64,000 bases of DNA from Ianthella basta (Eukaryota > Porifera > Demospongiae > Verongiida > Ianthellidae). The translations under genes were made by a program, and so were the position numbers. Positions 1 through 12,924 of the stretch are shown in pieces; position 1 is the stretch's first letter, and every line of letters begins with the position of its first letter. The notes under the pieces were generated by a model. It saw only the letters and a list, made by a program, of their open reading frames with translations. It was not told the origin of the DNA and made no database searches. Location: the NCBI GenBank assembly GCA_964019415.1, contig OZ025883.1, positions 1,750,586 through 1,814,585 of the forward strand, read 5' to 3'.

Positions 1-78
1 ATATATAGGGATTCTCTTCGATTCAAGGCCATTACCCTTACATGCATCGAATGGCAGCTAATGCAGTAAATTATTGCC

Positions 79-546
79 ATGGCAGCTGGATTTGATGGCA
101 CAGGTATTAGTCTTGTAGAAGACACTGATGGTACGGAGTTGGAGCGAAGTGTCCGTGAACGTGGTATTAGTGTGTCTGGGCTCGACCCCGAAGACCTTCA
201 GCTACCTCAGGGAAACGGCAGGTTGCAGGAGCTGATAGAGTCTCTTCCCCAGAGTAGTCCTGCTCGACTCTTCCTGGTCAACTTGTGCACCCTCATAACG
301 CACATTAGGCAGACACTAGCAGTTGGTGATAGCCACCTGGACTTTGCAACTGACACACACCTGGTGGGGGTGGAAGAAATCCTGGCAGTTGTCGTCCAGA
401 CTTACAACAGACACCCAGAAGACGTTGAACTGAACACAGAAAATGCCTTGCGGGCTATAGGACAGATTCAGAGGTCTATGAACACTCTTCAGACGTACGT
501 AAGAGCAGCACATGACATGATTGGCACTCATAAACATCCAATATAG
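79..546 (+). CDS. Hypothetical protein, 155 aa, single exon
   Basis: I do not recognise this protein. The ATG lies in a favourable context (gccATGg) and an in-frame TAA sits 12 bases upstream at 67-69, so the start is well supported unless an upstream exon splices in. The product is acidic and predicted mostly helical; from residue 50 on it alternates hydrophobic and charged residues like a helical bundle (LFLVNLCTLITHIRQ, then ALRAIGQIQRSMNTLQTYV). No signal peptide, membrane segment or cysteine motif is visible. Codon use looks like that of the conserved genes in the window. A triplicated 'gcttagttgct' follows the stop at about 571-598. It could be a complete small gene or the last exon of a gene starting outside the window. 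Confidence 0.5.
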   Translation: MAAGFDGTGISLVEDTDGTELERSVRERGISVSGLDPEDLQLPQGNGRLQELIESLPQSSPARLFLVNLCTLITHIRQTLAVGDSHLDFATDTHLVGVEEILAVVVQTYNRHPEDVELNTENALRAIGQIQRSMNTLQTYVRAAHDMIGTHKHPI

Positions 547-801
547 TTGAACCTGTCTATGACAGCACTGCTTAGTTGCTGCTTAGTTGCTGCTTAGTTG
601 GCCTCATAGTGGATACTTCACACCTACAATTAGCATAGTTGTAGGTGTTAATTACCTGACCTGGTTGGAGCACTGTATATACTGTGCATGCTTCCCCTTG
701 CCGAGAGGGGTCACATGACCCTCACTATTGTAATAATTATCATGAAGTAGCTTGCACACAATCTTCAGGCGACTGTTTTACGATGTGTGTACTGTACTAC
801 C

Positions 802-1458
802 ATGTATTCTCCATACAGGACACACCCAAACACGTACCAAGATCTGCTGGAATTCATTAATAACGCTCCGGAACTTAAAGACCGCGACAAGGATCAGATA
901 AAGAGGCTACTGAAACAGCTATTCATTGGGAAAAACCCAAAGACAGCACTTGTTAGTCTCATGGATTTCACACAGGTTGCTACAACCGACAGCACTTCAC
1001 CATGTGAAGAAAGCAAAAAAGATGATCGAAAGAGCTATGCCATACTCGCTGCAGTCCTTGGTGGCATGGGAATAGCTGCCATTGGAGTTGGCGTAGCAAT
1101 TGCTTGCACCGGTGTGGGTGGCCCTGTTGGAGGTGGGGCTAGCATCGCAGGGGCTGTTTTGCTCCTTGCGGCTGGTGCAATTACTGTCGGAGCCGGGGGT
1201 GTTGCGTCCACCAAGTTAGTCAAGAGAACAAATGAAGATGTTGCAACTGACGAAAACGAAGAAGGGGAAGAGCTAAAGAAAACCAACGAGACACTACATC
1301 ACGAGGATCCACTGGTTAGACCGGAGAATCAGCTTCAAGCACAGGATCAGCAGGACAAACCCCAAGACGGTGACAAAAAAGCCTCTGTAAGCACTTCTAC
1401 ATCGGCTTCCTGCACTAGCTACAACCAACTCAACTTGCCTGCACTTTACAAACAGTAA
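802..1458 (+). CDS. Hypothetical glycine-rich two-helix membrane protein, 218 aa
   Basis: Single-exon reading frame. The frame stays open to 787, but 802 is the first ATG (accATGt). Residues about 7-58 (starting near NTYQDLLEFINN, later IKRLLKQLF) have the spacing of a paired-amphipathic-helix or death-fold-like helical bundle; this resemblance is weak. Residues about 79-137 form a long Gly/Ala/Val-rich hydrophobic stretch with repeated GxxxG/GGxG steps, which reads as two closely packed transmembrane helices joined by a short GGPVGGG turn (glycine-zipper type). The C-terminal 80 residues are hydrophilic, acidic and Q/T/S-rich. No family assignment is possible by eye. A membrane protein with cytosolic head and tail is the simplest inference. 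Confidence 0.55.
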   Translation: MYSPYRTHPNTYQDLLEFINNAPELKDRDKDQIKRLLKQLFIGKNPKTALVSLMDFTQVATTDSTSPCEESKKDDRKSYAILAAVLGGMGIAAIGVGVAIACTGVGGPVGGGASIAGAVLLLAAGAITVGAGGVASTKLVKRTNEDVATDENEEGEELKKTNETLHHEDPLVRPENQLQAQDQQDKPQDGDKKASVSTSTSASCTSYNQLNLPALYKQ

Positions 1459-2921
1459 ACTGAACACGTATTTATGCACCTACTACATTGCATGCACACA
1501 GACACAATAATTAATTATGCTAGTATTGATTGAACACATGCAGACAATGTGATTACCAACCACAAGTATCACTTATGTATATACATATGAGTATGAATGT
1601 ACCCCTAGCTATCCTTACATCATATTGCTTATACACGTGTACATAATATCCTTTAACACATTGTATCACTTATAATACACGTATAATTATACGAGTGTGA
1701 ATGTTACCTTACCTTTATCCTTACAACAATCATAATATTATGTGTTACATGAATCTGTAATTATTGGCACTGATGGTATGTTAATTGTGTACAGTGAGAA
1801 CTCAAACTAAGTATGCCATTTGGGCATTTTAATAGTACCATTAGGTACTTTGCGTTGCAGGGGATGCCGTATTCCCCGGTGAAGTTCACTGGGGCACCAG
1901 ATGACCAATGTTTGCGGGGATGCCGTATTCCCCGGTGAAGTTCATTGGGGCAACAGTTGCCCAATGTTCAAATCCTTAAAGTAGTGTACCATATCTGTAG
2001 TGAAATGTACCATTAAGTGGTTACTCTCTTACAAACTGTTCCCATAATGGTATGTTGTGTACTGCATGGTTGGAGTGAACATCACACCGCAAAAGGGTGT
2101 GCTCACTGCGGCAACCAATTCACACCAAGTTTGGGTGTGATTACCACTCCCTATTTTTAACAGTGAGAGGAAAGAGTTCCACACTTCCTTAATGCAACTG
2201 ACAAACACACACACACCCAGGAGTATAAATACATAGCTATAGCTATATACAGTATATGGAAATGCAAGCTAGGGCATTGCATAATGTCTATTCAAAACAC
2301 TCTTTCCTCAGAACTCCTTTACTGCTACCGAGGCTGCATGCACCTTGCAACTTAGGGTTGCTGAACGATTGCAATCAAACAGCAGTGTCCACCCACCTGA
2401 GTGGGGGAAAGCCGACAATTAGTGCAACTCAAATGTGTTGACAACATGTAACAGTATTATGTAGCTAGCTATAATTTGATTTCCTTGAATAGCTGTAACT
2501 GCTCTACATGGTTGCATGGCCTGGCTGTCAGCAACAGTCCACCCTGCAGTCTATAGGCACCCATGCAGGGTGAGAACTCTTATACATTCACTGCTTACCA
2601 GTTTATTTCTGGCAGGATGTTGCTTTGCACTGTCCTGGATATCAATCGACTTTTGCTGATCCAGGATTGTTTGTAATTTTGTTTCACAATACTTTCCGCA
2701 CATTTATATTAGCCAGATGGAAGAACAGCTCGTTATCATGGAGTAGTGGCAAGGGGACAATGCAAGCATGCAGGATCCACAGCATCACAGTCAAACGAGA
2801 CCACTCCAGATCAAAGGACAGTGCTCACAATTTCCAAACAGAACACAACATGACTTTACAGTACATGACAGTAGATATGTGAAGCTGTACAGGGTCACTG
2901 ATGCAGGTACGTGGTGTGGGG
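1459..2921. other. Intergenic region between convergent genes
   Basis: No supportable gene. AT-rich sequence follows the plus-strand stop. At about 1855-1960 a roughly 55-bp unit containing 'gatgccgtattccccggtg' is present twice in tandem, each followed by an imperfect palindrome (ggggca...). The segment from about 1790 to 2170 looks like a degenerate non-autonomous element. A minus-strand AATAAA at 2602-2607 is a candidate poly(A) signal for cyclin L. Confidence 0.45.
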
Positions 2922-5900
2922 TCAAATGTCCCTGTGTCTGTGTGAGTGGTGGTAGCGTCTGCTGTGGTGGTGTCTCTTGCTGCGGTCAGGGGACCTGCTC
3001 CGACTTCTTGAGCGGCTCCTTCTTGGACGGTCTCTGTGATGCCTGCGGTGCCGTGAAGGCTGTTCCCTGTGGGAGTAGCTACGACCGTTGTAGCTGCGCG
3101 AGTCAAAGTGTTGAACGGTTTCCCTAGGAGGAGTTATTCGAATGGGACTGTACACGGGCTTGTATCTGAATGGGAGGTGAGGAGAAGAATTGTTAGTTGA
3201 GAATGGCAGGATGATGCATTCTGCACTCAGTACTGCACTACACATGCACAGAACATTTCACTCACAGGAAATCCCCCCACCTTTCCTCTTCAGCCTCAAC
3301 TAACCTCTCACGCTGTTTTAACTGCTTTCTCATCCAGCTTCCCCACACCACCCTCTCTCACCCTCCCACATCTCCTCTCTCCCAGTCTCAGCCTCTCCCT
3401 CCCTTCTCCTCTCTCCCATTCCTGCTCACACCACCCAACTTCACCCCCTCACCTCTCCTCAACAGATGAGATACTGCTCCCAGTGTCACTGCTACTCCTG
3501 TCAGATCTATCCCCGCCCCCATTGCCTGCCCCTCCCACTGGCGGCACTGCTGTTGTCGCACCAACACTCTTCCCAACGACCTGACTGGACAGGACCAGTG
3601 GGGAGGGAACTTGTGAGCCGGAACGAGAGGGAGGGCCCAAGAGAGGTTTGCGGCTGCAACAGAAGGCAACAAACAGAAATTAGTACACAGGTACTTAACT
3701 TGACATTGACCAAACAATGCCACAATAACACACGCACGCATGCACGCACCCACACTCAGTGGGATACTTACGAGGCATCATCTTCATTTCCAGATGCAGT
3801 TTCTTCACCGTCCCTATCCTTGAGTTCTGTAGGAAGCTTTGGTGACACTGCAGTAGTAACATGGAGTGGGCGAGAGTGACAGTGAGTGTGAAAGTGCGCA
3901 ACTCAAAGGGAAGTGACAGCAAGTGACAGAAAGAGAACAGATCACATGTACTGGGACAACATCCAATCCACCCATCACCCACACACACACAGTTGGAACA
4001 GAGGACATGACTTGCACTCACCATCAGTTGAAGCTGGCAAAGATGATGAGCGAACCACTTCTTTGGTTGTGTCCCCAGTCCCTTTCTGCTCCTCTGTTCT
4101 GGCCTCTTTGATGCGAGCAACCTCTTTCTCTACCTCTTCCAGAGTCTTCTTCGGCCTCGCTGCCATCTCCAGAACACTCAAGGCAATGTCTTCCAACTCC
4201 TCAAACGACACATCAAACACTAGCCACCATCCAGGACTCTCAGGGAGGGAAATCTGCACACAAACCATGCAATATGGCACTGATCCATTACTATAACCAC
4301 CATACAGCCCCTGAGCAGCCAAAAAAGTACTCCTACATCGTAAAGTGCCGTAACCATGGTGTCCAGTTCAAAAGTAACACATTTAAATATACAATAACAT
4401 GAACTGTCCTTTTACCTTCAACTGCCTCGCTGCCAGGAAGATGCACGCACAAGCAATTGTCTCCGGTGGGTAGCATACAAATATGTTTGTTCTTAAACTG
4501 TCATTCATGTGGTTCCAAGCCTTCTGGATTAAGGCAGCATCATTACGGCCCAGGAGATTCAAATAGCTAATGATTACCTGTAGAAAAACAGGAAATAATG
4601 GCATTAAAAAGTCAATAAAACACATCTAATGCACACACACATGCATGCAGCAATCGTGAGTTCTGATTGGTGCATGGATGGAGTCACATGATCAGCAGAG
4701 ATGAATCTGACCCAAGCAACATCAGAGCCCAGAGTGCTGCTGTGTGCATTGCGCAATTTGGACAAAAGTTGTGAAATCACCACTGCCCCACTTACTTTGT
4801 GTGGATGCTGTACATGGACACAGAATCCAAGCTCCTGAATGGAAAGAAAGTGCACACTCATACATAGCACGTGTTCGTGTTCCACTAAACACCAGTTTAC
4901 TGGTCTCCTCACACCCACCTTCAGCAGAAAACGCTCATACTTGATGATGGTGTTCTTGATGTTGAAGTACGTGTTACCCGCAAACTCCATAGGTACAACG
5001 GGCCTACAATGACGGAGGAAAGACACATACACACACACATACACACACAGTTCCATTGTATCACTCTAGATAGATCTACGCATCTAGCCAGTCCTCTTCA
5101 TCCATCCAACCATCCATCACGCTAACAGTCGTGTCAATATGAGGTGATCGTTTGTACCACACAGCTTGATATCTCTGCCTTGTGTCACTGCCTTCTGATG
5201 TTAGTCCTCAAATTTGCACTTTCTTGAACGCACAAATACGCACAGTGTGGCACACACATACAAATTCCAGTCCTTCCAAAAAGTCTCTAATGACAGGAGC
5301 TTGAAGTGTCATGCACAGATCCAGCCCCGAGCAAATGTACATCCAAAGAACTGTGTTTCAAGGAAGCTGATACTATACCGAGGCACACCGACGCACTCCA
5401 ATGTCTTGTTGCTTGGAAAATGATGACTTGCCGACTTGGAGACTTCAGAACACAAAAATGTTGTCTTCACAAAGGAAGAAAAGGTATAGTACACAACATA
5501 CAAAGAAAGTCTACCCCTTCAATAATCAAATAAACCATGCTGTGAAGGTCTGCATAGAAATGGTGGAGAAGTGCAGCGTTTTGTCTTGATACAAAGATGA
5601 TACATACATACGTACACAAACACTGCATATGACAACTGTTTGGCTTTACAAGTATGCATTTGCAACTCTGTCAAAGAAAGTGTCATGGCGCTATCTTCAG
5701 CAATGGCCGGTGGTAAAGCGTCAATGACACCACATCCACATCAGACGTTTTGTGCTGACATTTGAACACACTTCTTACCAGTCTGTCCAGCAGTTCCCCA
5801 CTGCAGGGGGGGGGTACGTCTTTCGTCCTTGCTGCCGAGTAATCTGCCCTGCCAAAGGCTCTCGGCCTACAACAATACATTGTGACAGGTCTCAATACAT

Positions 5901-7798
5901 TGCTCTCCCCCAAGCACATGGAAGCATCATTACATGGTATGCATACATACCAGGACTCTGTCCACTGTTCAGTGGCGATGATGTCATGTGTGTCTAAATT
6001 TGGTAACAACTTACCAAATATGGAAGAAGTTGCTGGCGTCACAACACCGCTGATAAAGTGGAGTTCAGCAGTGACAGTGACTGTAGCATGAATGTGGATG
6101 GATGAAGAGAGACTCCTGTAAGCAATGCACCCCACACATACAATACATCACTCACACACTCAACGTGTACTACTGTCAGCCAAAACACTAGGCAGCCTGC
6201 TGGGAAGACAGAACGAGCAAATGCAAGGAGCACGGCAGCCTTCATCCGTTACCGTGAAAAAACAAGTTTCTTGTCAGCAAAAACACATGTCGTTAACCAC
6301 AAAACACAAGATTTCTCAGCGTGCTAATAGAATTTCATTTGAAGCTGTAACAATCACTGGAGAAGAAAGATGCCAGCCGTGTACATAACTTCACGACTCA
6401 TTCAACAAAAGTTTAAGCATCTCAATTATGCAACACGAAATTTCAACAGACTAGTTAAATCACTAGTTTAACTTCATTGATAGACTCAAGTTGAAAGTAC
6501 CAACGAATTGTACGAAGCAGCTACGAGCAAACAGGTCTCACTTTGACCAGTTGAGTCAGCTTCTCCATGTACCGATGCACAACAAACAAATTATTGAGTT
6601 TATATGAAATCTCTAAACCTTGTTCATTCAACAAGCCATCGCCACCCTCACTCCTTCCACCCCATACACAAAAACACGTACACCCTAACAGTTGCACATC
6701 TCTCCCCTTCTCTCAACAGCGAGGGAGAGAGGACACAAGATGTGCAGCTGCTAGACGTCACATTGGACTGTGCTCAGCCCTACCTTGCCATCCGCTTCTG
6801 CTTCAGGTGATGAAACACATTGATGACATCACGCAGACGCCTTGGAGCCTCCTCCACTTTGGCTGCTGTGAATATGCACGCTGCTGCTAAGTGCTGAGGC
6901 GAGAGAACACACAACATGATCTGCTGACACAGTATCCACACACACAACACACACGTAGAGCTGTCTCATTAAAGCGACAAATGGCATGTGTTAAGGACAC
7001 TTTAATTACAAGTGTGTGTGTACACATACATACATATACATTTGTAATGTATACGGTTACCCACTGGGTTGGGCAGAGGTTCATAGCCACAATAGAGAAG
7101 TAAACTTCATACTTCACAAGAAATTTGGTATATAGCAGTAGGGACAATTGAAATTAAAAGAAGCTTTGACTGTGAAGTTTTTTTTTGTTACTTACACAAA
7201 TCACACGTGCTGTGTGCACACACCTGCATACTGTACTTGAGGAAGGACTTGGCATAGTAGAATCTGTGAAACAGGACTTGTGCCGTAGCCATTGCCATCT
7301 ATGTACACGGGAGATGAAACACATTGTGAGCGATTGTACCTCATGTCGGAGGGACAGGGTCATTACTTCAGCATGAGCTACAGTGTACTTCGAAACAAGG
7401 TACATACATTACACCTGACAAGCACATACACACACACACACACACACACGCGTACACCCACGCACGTACGCGCTCGCCCGCACGACCCCCCCCCCACACA
7501 CATAGTAGTACTGAACTGTCTTGGGTGTAAGAAACTAAAGAATGGATAGTGCAGTAGAATGGCCTTCCGTCCCCTCGAAACAGTGGAGTTCAATGAAATT
7601 CGCTACCTTCCTTACCTGTGGCAGTTTCAGGAGCAGGCCGGCTGACTGAATATACTCACATCCTACAACTCTCAGATCCATTTCAAGTGACTCGGAAATT
7701 CCGTCTCTCCTCGACGGAGTGTTCTCCAAAGCTTCATCTGGAATGATACTGTTCTCAAGACTGATGACAACTCTATTAAACTCTTTTGGCGGTTCCAT
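2922..7798 (-). CDS. CCNL1: Cyclin L (CDK11 partner, SR-type cyclin)
   Basis: Ten coding exons (minus strand, 5' to 3'): 7616-7798, 7224-7298, 6784-6893, 4919-5003, 4796-4834, 4416-4577, 4022-4253, 3772-3826, 3453-3653, 2922-3165. All junctions are GT-AG with matching phases, giving 461 aa (vertebrate cyclin L1 is about 526). Residues 45-140 form the first cyclin fold ([36 protein letters not shown]) and 150-250 the second ([38 protein letters not shown]). The last exon encodes an Arg/Ser/His-rich tail ([17 protein letters not shown]) typical of cyclin L and its location in splicing speckles. In the family the protein activates CDK11 in transcription-coupled splicing. L1 versus L2 cannot be assigned in a pre-duplication lineage. 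The 1.8-kb intron 5004-6783 is the largest. The gene diverges from the nucleoporin gene starting at 8090. Confidence 0.95.
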
Positions 7799-8089
7799 AG
7801 CGAAGTGGGATAGAATGTCCACAATAATTACGAATAAATAATGTTCTAAGAATGATTGGTAGAGAGTTCTCTTCAACTACTTCGCAAATTCCTCTCAATA
7901 GCAGGCGGCGGGCACAGGTGAAATCCGGTTACCACTTCACCGCCATTTGCAACGTGCGGTACACACGCTTGCATTAGATCATGACTATGAATCTAATTTT
8001 AAGGCAATGAATGTACTTTAAAGAGATATTTTTAGTAACTTAGGTCACTGCAACCCTCGGTTACGCGGCTTTTGTGTTGCATGCAGAAA
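7799..8089. promoter_or_regulatory. Shared head-to-head promoter region, cyclin L / nucleoporin
   Basis: 291 bp separate the start codons of cyclin L (minus) and the POM121-like gene (plus). It must hold both 5'UTRs and core promoters. No clear TATA box is visible on either strand. Confidence 0.5.
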
Positions 8090-9852
8090 ATGGCGTCTTC
8101 TCCATTTCGAGGTACTCCGAGAGGGAATGGACAGCGGGAGCTAGAGGAAGGCACACGAAAGTCGATAACGACTTCCAAGATGTCTTACGCTACCGGATAT
8201 CTCCTGAGAATGGGAAGAGACGCTGCACTCGGCTCCCCAATGCGAGCACCCGGCTCTCACAGCCTAGGTCTGGCGACTAGACGGAGTTCACCTGGATTCG
8301 ACAGGACGGCCAGTCCAATAAGGCTCAAATTTGGGCGACGATCTCCTACGTCACCTCTACAGGAAGTTCGGTACGTGAAATAATAATGGTGATGTAGTAA
8401 AAGCTTTCAATCGCATTCGTAAATTTTGAGTTCGGATTCAAATTTATATTATACTAGTTGTATTGATTCTTTTGAGTGTTGCTGTTCGCTGTTTGCATTT
8501 ATCCTCCTCAGCTGGGGCAATGGTTGGGAGGACCACAGTGAGAACAATCGATATGACACTGCATCAGTGGTGGCTGCTTTGGCTAAATCAAGGTGAGGCA
8601 GTGAGTGCATGCTCGAAGCTTGTCATCTGTTCCTTGTGCATTACTGAACTCACTTTGTGTATCACGGGATTGCTCATTCGCAGAATAGTTGTTGGGAGCA
8701 ATTCGCATTTTAGCTACGTGTTTGCAATTTGAATTAGGGAAAAAGTGTCCATCAAGCCATTGTGATAGAGTCCAAATTTGCATAGCCAGTAATTTAATCA
8801 ATTTCACCTTAAATTTACTCACAACTGCATGGGAAAATGTAGCACCTACATAGTCTCCTATAGTGAAGATCCTTTCCTCCTTTTGTCGCTATTGCACAAT
8901 AGGGAGTAGCTATTGCACAATAGGGAGTAATGACGTCAGAATATAGAAATGTGGGGGGAGAAGTGGTCTGGGATGCACACTAGCACCCACACTGGTTGCC
9001 CCCCCAACCTATACCACTACCACCTACCACTATTGGTCTTTGTTGAATTGAACCTTCTTGCTTGTTACACAGAAAGAGGAAGACAACGCCCCCAGTGCCG
9101 TTGGCTGGTGAGGAGAACATGCAGCATGCTTTGGGAAACACAGACGAGCCCAGCAGTAAGAGGAGAAAGCAAGAAGTGGAGCAAGGGAAGGAAGAAGCGG
9201 GTGTGGGCAGCCACAAGAGAGGGTCTGCCTTCTTGCCAGTGTCACAGGCGACCCTGACAGGTGCTATCCCCTGTAGTGCTACTGCTACTCCAACGTTGGC
9301 TGCCTCACACTCTGAGATGTCTCCGTTAACAGTGGAGGACCAAAGAGTGGAGGACATGCATGCTGCAGCTCCACTGCACACCGAACCAAGTGCTCCTTCA
9401 TGGCACAGGTTGTCAACACCACCAGTTACACAGTGGAAGAAACTGAAATTGCCTAATCCTAATCAGTTGAGGGAAGAAGAAGGAAGTGCAGAAGCTGTTG
9501 TGTCGAAACACAATGATGACGTTAGCAAGTTGTTCCCTCCCAGTGGCTCTTTGTCAGAAAATGAGCGGACAAAGAAAGAAGACAGCGTTGGCAGTGTGAG
9601 GTCCAGCACTATCCGTCTTCCCGAAATACTGATTGACACGGATAGTATTTCTAGCAGCGATGAGCAGTCAAGCACCTACACGAGCCGTGCTTCCACACCG
9701 CTTCTCGACTCCAGTCTCCACTCTTCTCCGATTTCTCCCACCCCCAAGCAGCAGCTGCTGATGCGACTGCGACGACGCTACACCAGTGGAGTCTCGCCTG
9801 CGCCCGCGGAGTCTTGGGACAGATTTAAGAGCAGACTACTCAACAAAGAGGT

Positions 9853-9885
<33 letters not shown>

Positions 9886-11962
9886 ATAATGTGTGTGTCT
9901 TCTTTCTATAGTCACAATTTGATATCCACAAGTTACACATAATATAATTTATGTAGGTACAATAGGATAATTTGGCCACAAAGATCTTCGCCTCTGTAGA
10001 TGAATGTGGAAATTTTCATTGTCTTCTATTCTTATTCTTTGTTAGGATGAATCTGGGCCTAGGCCAATGATGAAGCGACAGATTAGTCGTGAAGATATGA
10101 AGAAGGACCACTTGCGTGCACGGACCAGGGTCAGGTCGTACCTTCGTCAGTTTTCCAAAGAGGAGCAACAGCAGCAGCAGTTGGCAGAGGAGGAGCGGAA
10201 GAAGAAGGAAGACATTGCAAAATCCACAGAGAAGGGCTCCTCCATTGCCAATGTAGCTGTTGCCTCAAGTCAGCCTTCGCTAAGTGGTCTTGCAACCACT
10301 GTTGTGAGTGCTAGTGGCGTTGCAGTAGCTCAAGGTCAGTCCACACTCGAATCAGGGCTGAAACTGCCAGGCCTTTCATTGCCCTCTGTTAGTAGTGGTG
10401 ATGGTGGTGGTGGGCTCCCGGCTTCTAGCAGTGTGACAAGCACAGGCATGAAGTTCACTATGCCTTCTCTGGGTGCATTGAACCAGCAAGGTGGGGGATC
10501 CCTCAAGATGGGTGATACTGCAGCTTTGACAAGTGCATCTGTGTCAGGTTCTTCTGGCTTGGCTGGCACAGCAGCAGAACAGTTAGCACAGCCAAAAGTA
10601 TCTGCCACTGGCGGCGGTACCTCATCGTTGCTTCTCAATCCTCTCCAGTCGTCAGCAACACTCAGTGGTGGTGGTAATGGCCTCAGCACTAGCTCTTCGC
10701 AGGCTCTCAATGCTGGCAAGCTCAGTTTTAGTTTTCCTTCCGTTTCTGTCCCTTCGTCCAGCTCTGTTCAAATTGGCAGTGCTCAAAAGACTTCTGTTGG
10801 AGCACCGACACTGCCCTCCTTAGGGACACAAAGCGGGAGTGGTCTGAATCTGCAGTTCAATTCAGTGATGGCTGCAGGAAGCAACCCCTTGCAGAACCCA
10901 ACAGCTGCTTCCAATGGCACTAATCCACTGTCGTTTGCTGCTGCCACTGTTTCGTCTAGTTCAGTGCTTGGGAATGGTATCCAGGTCCCCCAGTTGGGGA
11001 CAGCTGCCCCTCTGACTTCAATGTTCAGACTAGGTGGTGTCTTCCCACCAGCTGCATCCACAGCATCACTTCCAACTCCAGCTGTTTCACTGCCGTCGAC
11101 AACAACAGGAGGTCTTTTCAGCCAGCTTGGACATGCAGGCCTTGCCTCTTCCGCTGTCAATCCTGCAGGGAGTATCTTTGGTGCCTCGTCCTCCTCTGGC
11201 TTACTTGGACTGCAGCAGTCTGGCAACCAGACGCTGACAACACAGACGCAGTCATCTCTCTTCACCACACCCATGCAAGGCGGAGCCTCCTCCCAAGCTG
11301 GTGGGCTGTCCTTTTTTGGTGGGAAGGGCCAGGCGTCCTCTAGTAATCAGAGCTCAGTGCAGGCTCAAGGAAAGGGTCTTTTTGGAGGTTTGCAGCCCGC
11401 TCAACCTTCATTATTTGGGAATAGCAATGGGGGAGAGAAATCACTGGGACTTTTTAACGGCTCGCAGGTGTCTCAGCCAGGTTCCATTTTTGGCCAGAGT
11501 CAGACTCTTGGGAACAGGGGGGGCCAAGGGATTCAACAAAGTACAAGTCTTTTGGGAGGTAATAGTATTCAGCCGTCCGGCTCATCTGTGTTTGGCGGTC
11601 AGTCTATTGCTGCCCCGCAGTCAGCTTCTATTTTTGGCAACATGACATCAACAACCAGTACATCTGGCCCTCTTTCATTTAATGCCAGCTCTTTGGCGGG
11701 TGCTGCACAGGGAATTCCCCCTAACTTTAACTTTTCTGCTCAGAGTGCCACCTCGGGTTCCACACCTCAGCTTGGCAACCTCACTGGAAATGTTGGTTTT
11801 GGTCAGCCTGCCCAAGGCATCAATTTTTCAGCCACTCCTCAGATAAACTTCACCGCTCCTAACTTTGGTACACCGTTAGGAGGCAATGCTCCCTCATCAA
11901 AGACACCAGCTAGTGGTCGCCGGCCCATCGCCAAGGCAACAAGGCGGTCTAGACGAAACTGA
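8090..11962 (+). CDS. FG-repeat nucleoporin, POM121-like
   Basis: Four exons: 8090-8370, 8512-8592, 9073-9850, 10046-11962, phase-consistent, 1018 aa. An in-frame ATG at 8081 is an alternative start. Residues 1-380 are basic and Ser/Pro-rich, including a short motif (TASVVAALAKSRKRK) followed by acidic and basic runs like the nuclear-localisation part of POM121. Residues 381-1018 are low-complexity G/S/T/Q/N/A sequence with many FG-type dipeptides (SIFG, SVFGG, LFGG, SLFG, FNFSAQS), the hallmark of nuclear pore FG domains that bind transport receptors. The C-terminus is a basic cluster after KTPASGRR, as in POM121, Nup153 and fungal Nup1. No transmembrane helix is visible, unlike vertebrate POM121, and there are no Nup153 zinc fingers. 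Identification as an FG nucleoporin is firm; the POM121 assignment is tentative. Confidence 0.65.
9857..9884. repeat. (GT)n microsatellite at an intron donor
   Basis: GT run immediately after the donor of nucleoporin exon 3. It provides several alternative GT donors directly downstream of the annotated one. Confidence 0.8.
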
Positions 11963-12502
11963 ACCACATGGTATCAGACTAGATCGAATAGTGTGATTTG
12001 TACACATAGGAGTTACAGTTTCAATTTCCGTCACTGAGTTCTGTCAACTGTGTGTGTGTACTCTTCTCATTCCTGTAACCTGTCGTATCTTATTTTCATA
12101 ACGTTTATTGCCAGTGATTTATTACTGGCTAATTGATGTACTGTAATTCTTTTAATCAGAATATACATGTATGTGTATGTTACTGTACACATTATACCTG
12201 TAGCTAGCTGTGCACAAGAGCCTTAAACTATTTTCACTTTGTTTTGTATGAACAATTGCAGCAATTGCATTATTGTTGCTTGCTCAGCCAGTGCTGCTGC
12301 AGGAGAATTTGAATGTTCAGTTGACTGGATTGCTATGTATATGTAGGAGTGTAAAATTATGTATGTATGAGGGAGGTAATGAGATAGAGAGATGAGGTAG
12401 AGATCGTAATTTCATCAGAACTATTTTCATCAGACATGTGATTGTACTCCAGTCTACCCTAGTCAGGAGCTGCACAACAATAATTATAACCGCGCGTATA
12501 TG

Positions 12503-12585
12503 TAGTCTCACGTGGCCAGCCAGCCCCTTTTCCTGCAATAGCAGAAGTGGATCGCTCGAGGATAGGGTCTGGCCACATGAGACTA
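12503..12585. mobile_element. 83-bp foldback MITE, TAGTCTC termini
   Basis: Inverted ends TAGTCTCACGTGGCCAG and CTGGCCACATGAGACTA differ at one position. The flanking 9-mers gCGTATATG (12494-12502) and cCGTATATG (12586-12594) match at 8 of 9 bases, consistent with a slightly decayed 9-bp target-site duplication. Confidence 0.65.
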
Positions 12586-12869
12586 CCGTATATGTAAACG
12601 ATGCAGTGCACGTAACTATGATCAAAGACGAATCACTATAATGCAATTGCAAGCTAATAATTATAGCACCCATGGCTGGTAAAACGTGTACAAGCAAGTA
12701 TAGAATGCTGACTTAGCTGCGACCCCTTAATTTCCTGCAGCTGCCTCCATTTGTCCGTGATATCATTGGGAGGGAGTCTCATGCTTGCAGACAGATTAAT
12801 GGATCGAGGCGGGAAAGGGCTGGCTGGCCGGGGGTTGCAGCTATGTCAGACTAACATGTTGAATGCATG

Positions 12870-12924
12870 TAGTCTCGTTCCCAGACCCTTCCTCCCCCAC
12901 GGGAAGGGTCTGGGGACGAGACTA
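12870..12924. mobile_element. 55-bp hairpin MITE, TAGTCTCG termini
   Basis: Near-perfect hairpin: TAGTCTCG..CCAGACCCTTCC folds onto GGAAGGGTCTGG..CGAGACTA. It is flanked by perfect 9-bp direct repeats GAATGCATG (12861-12869 and 12925-12933). Confidence 0.75.
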
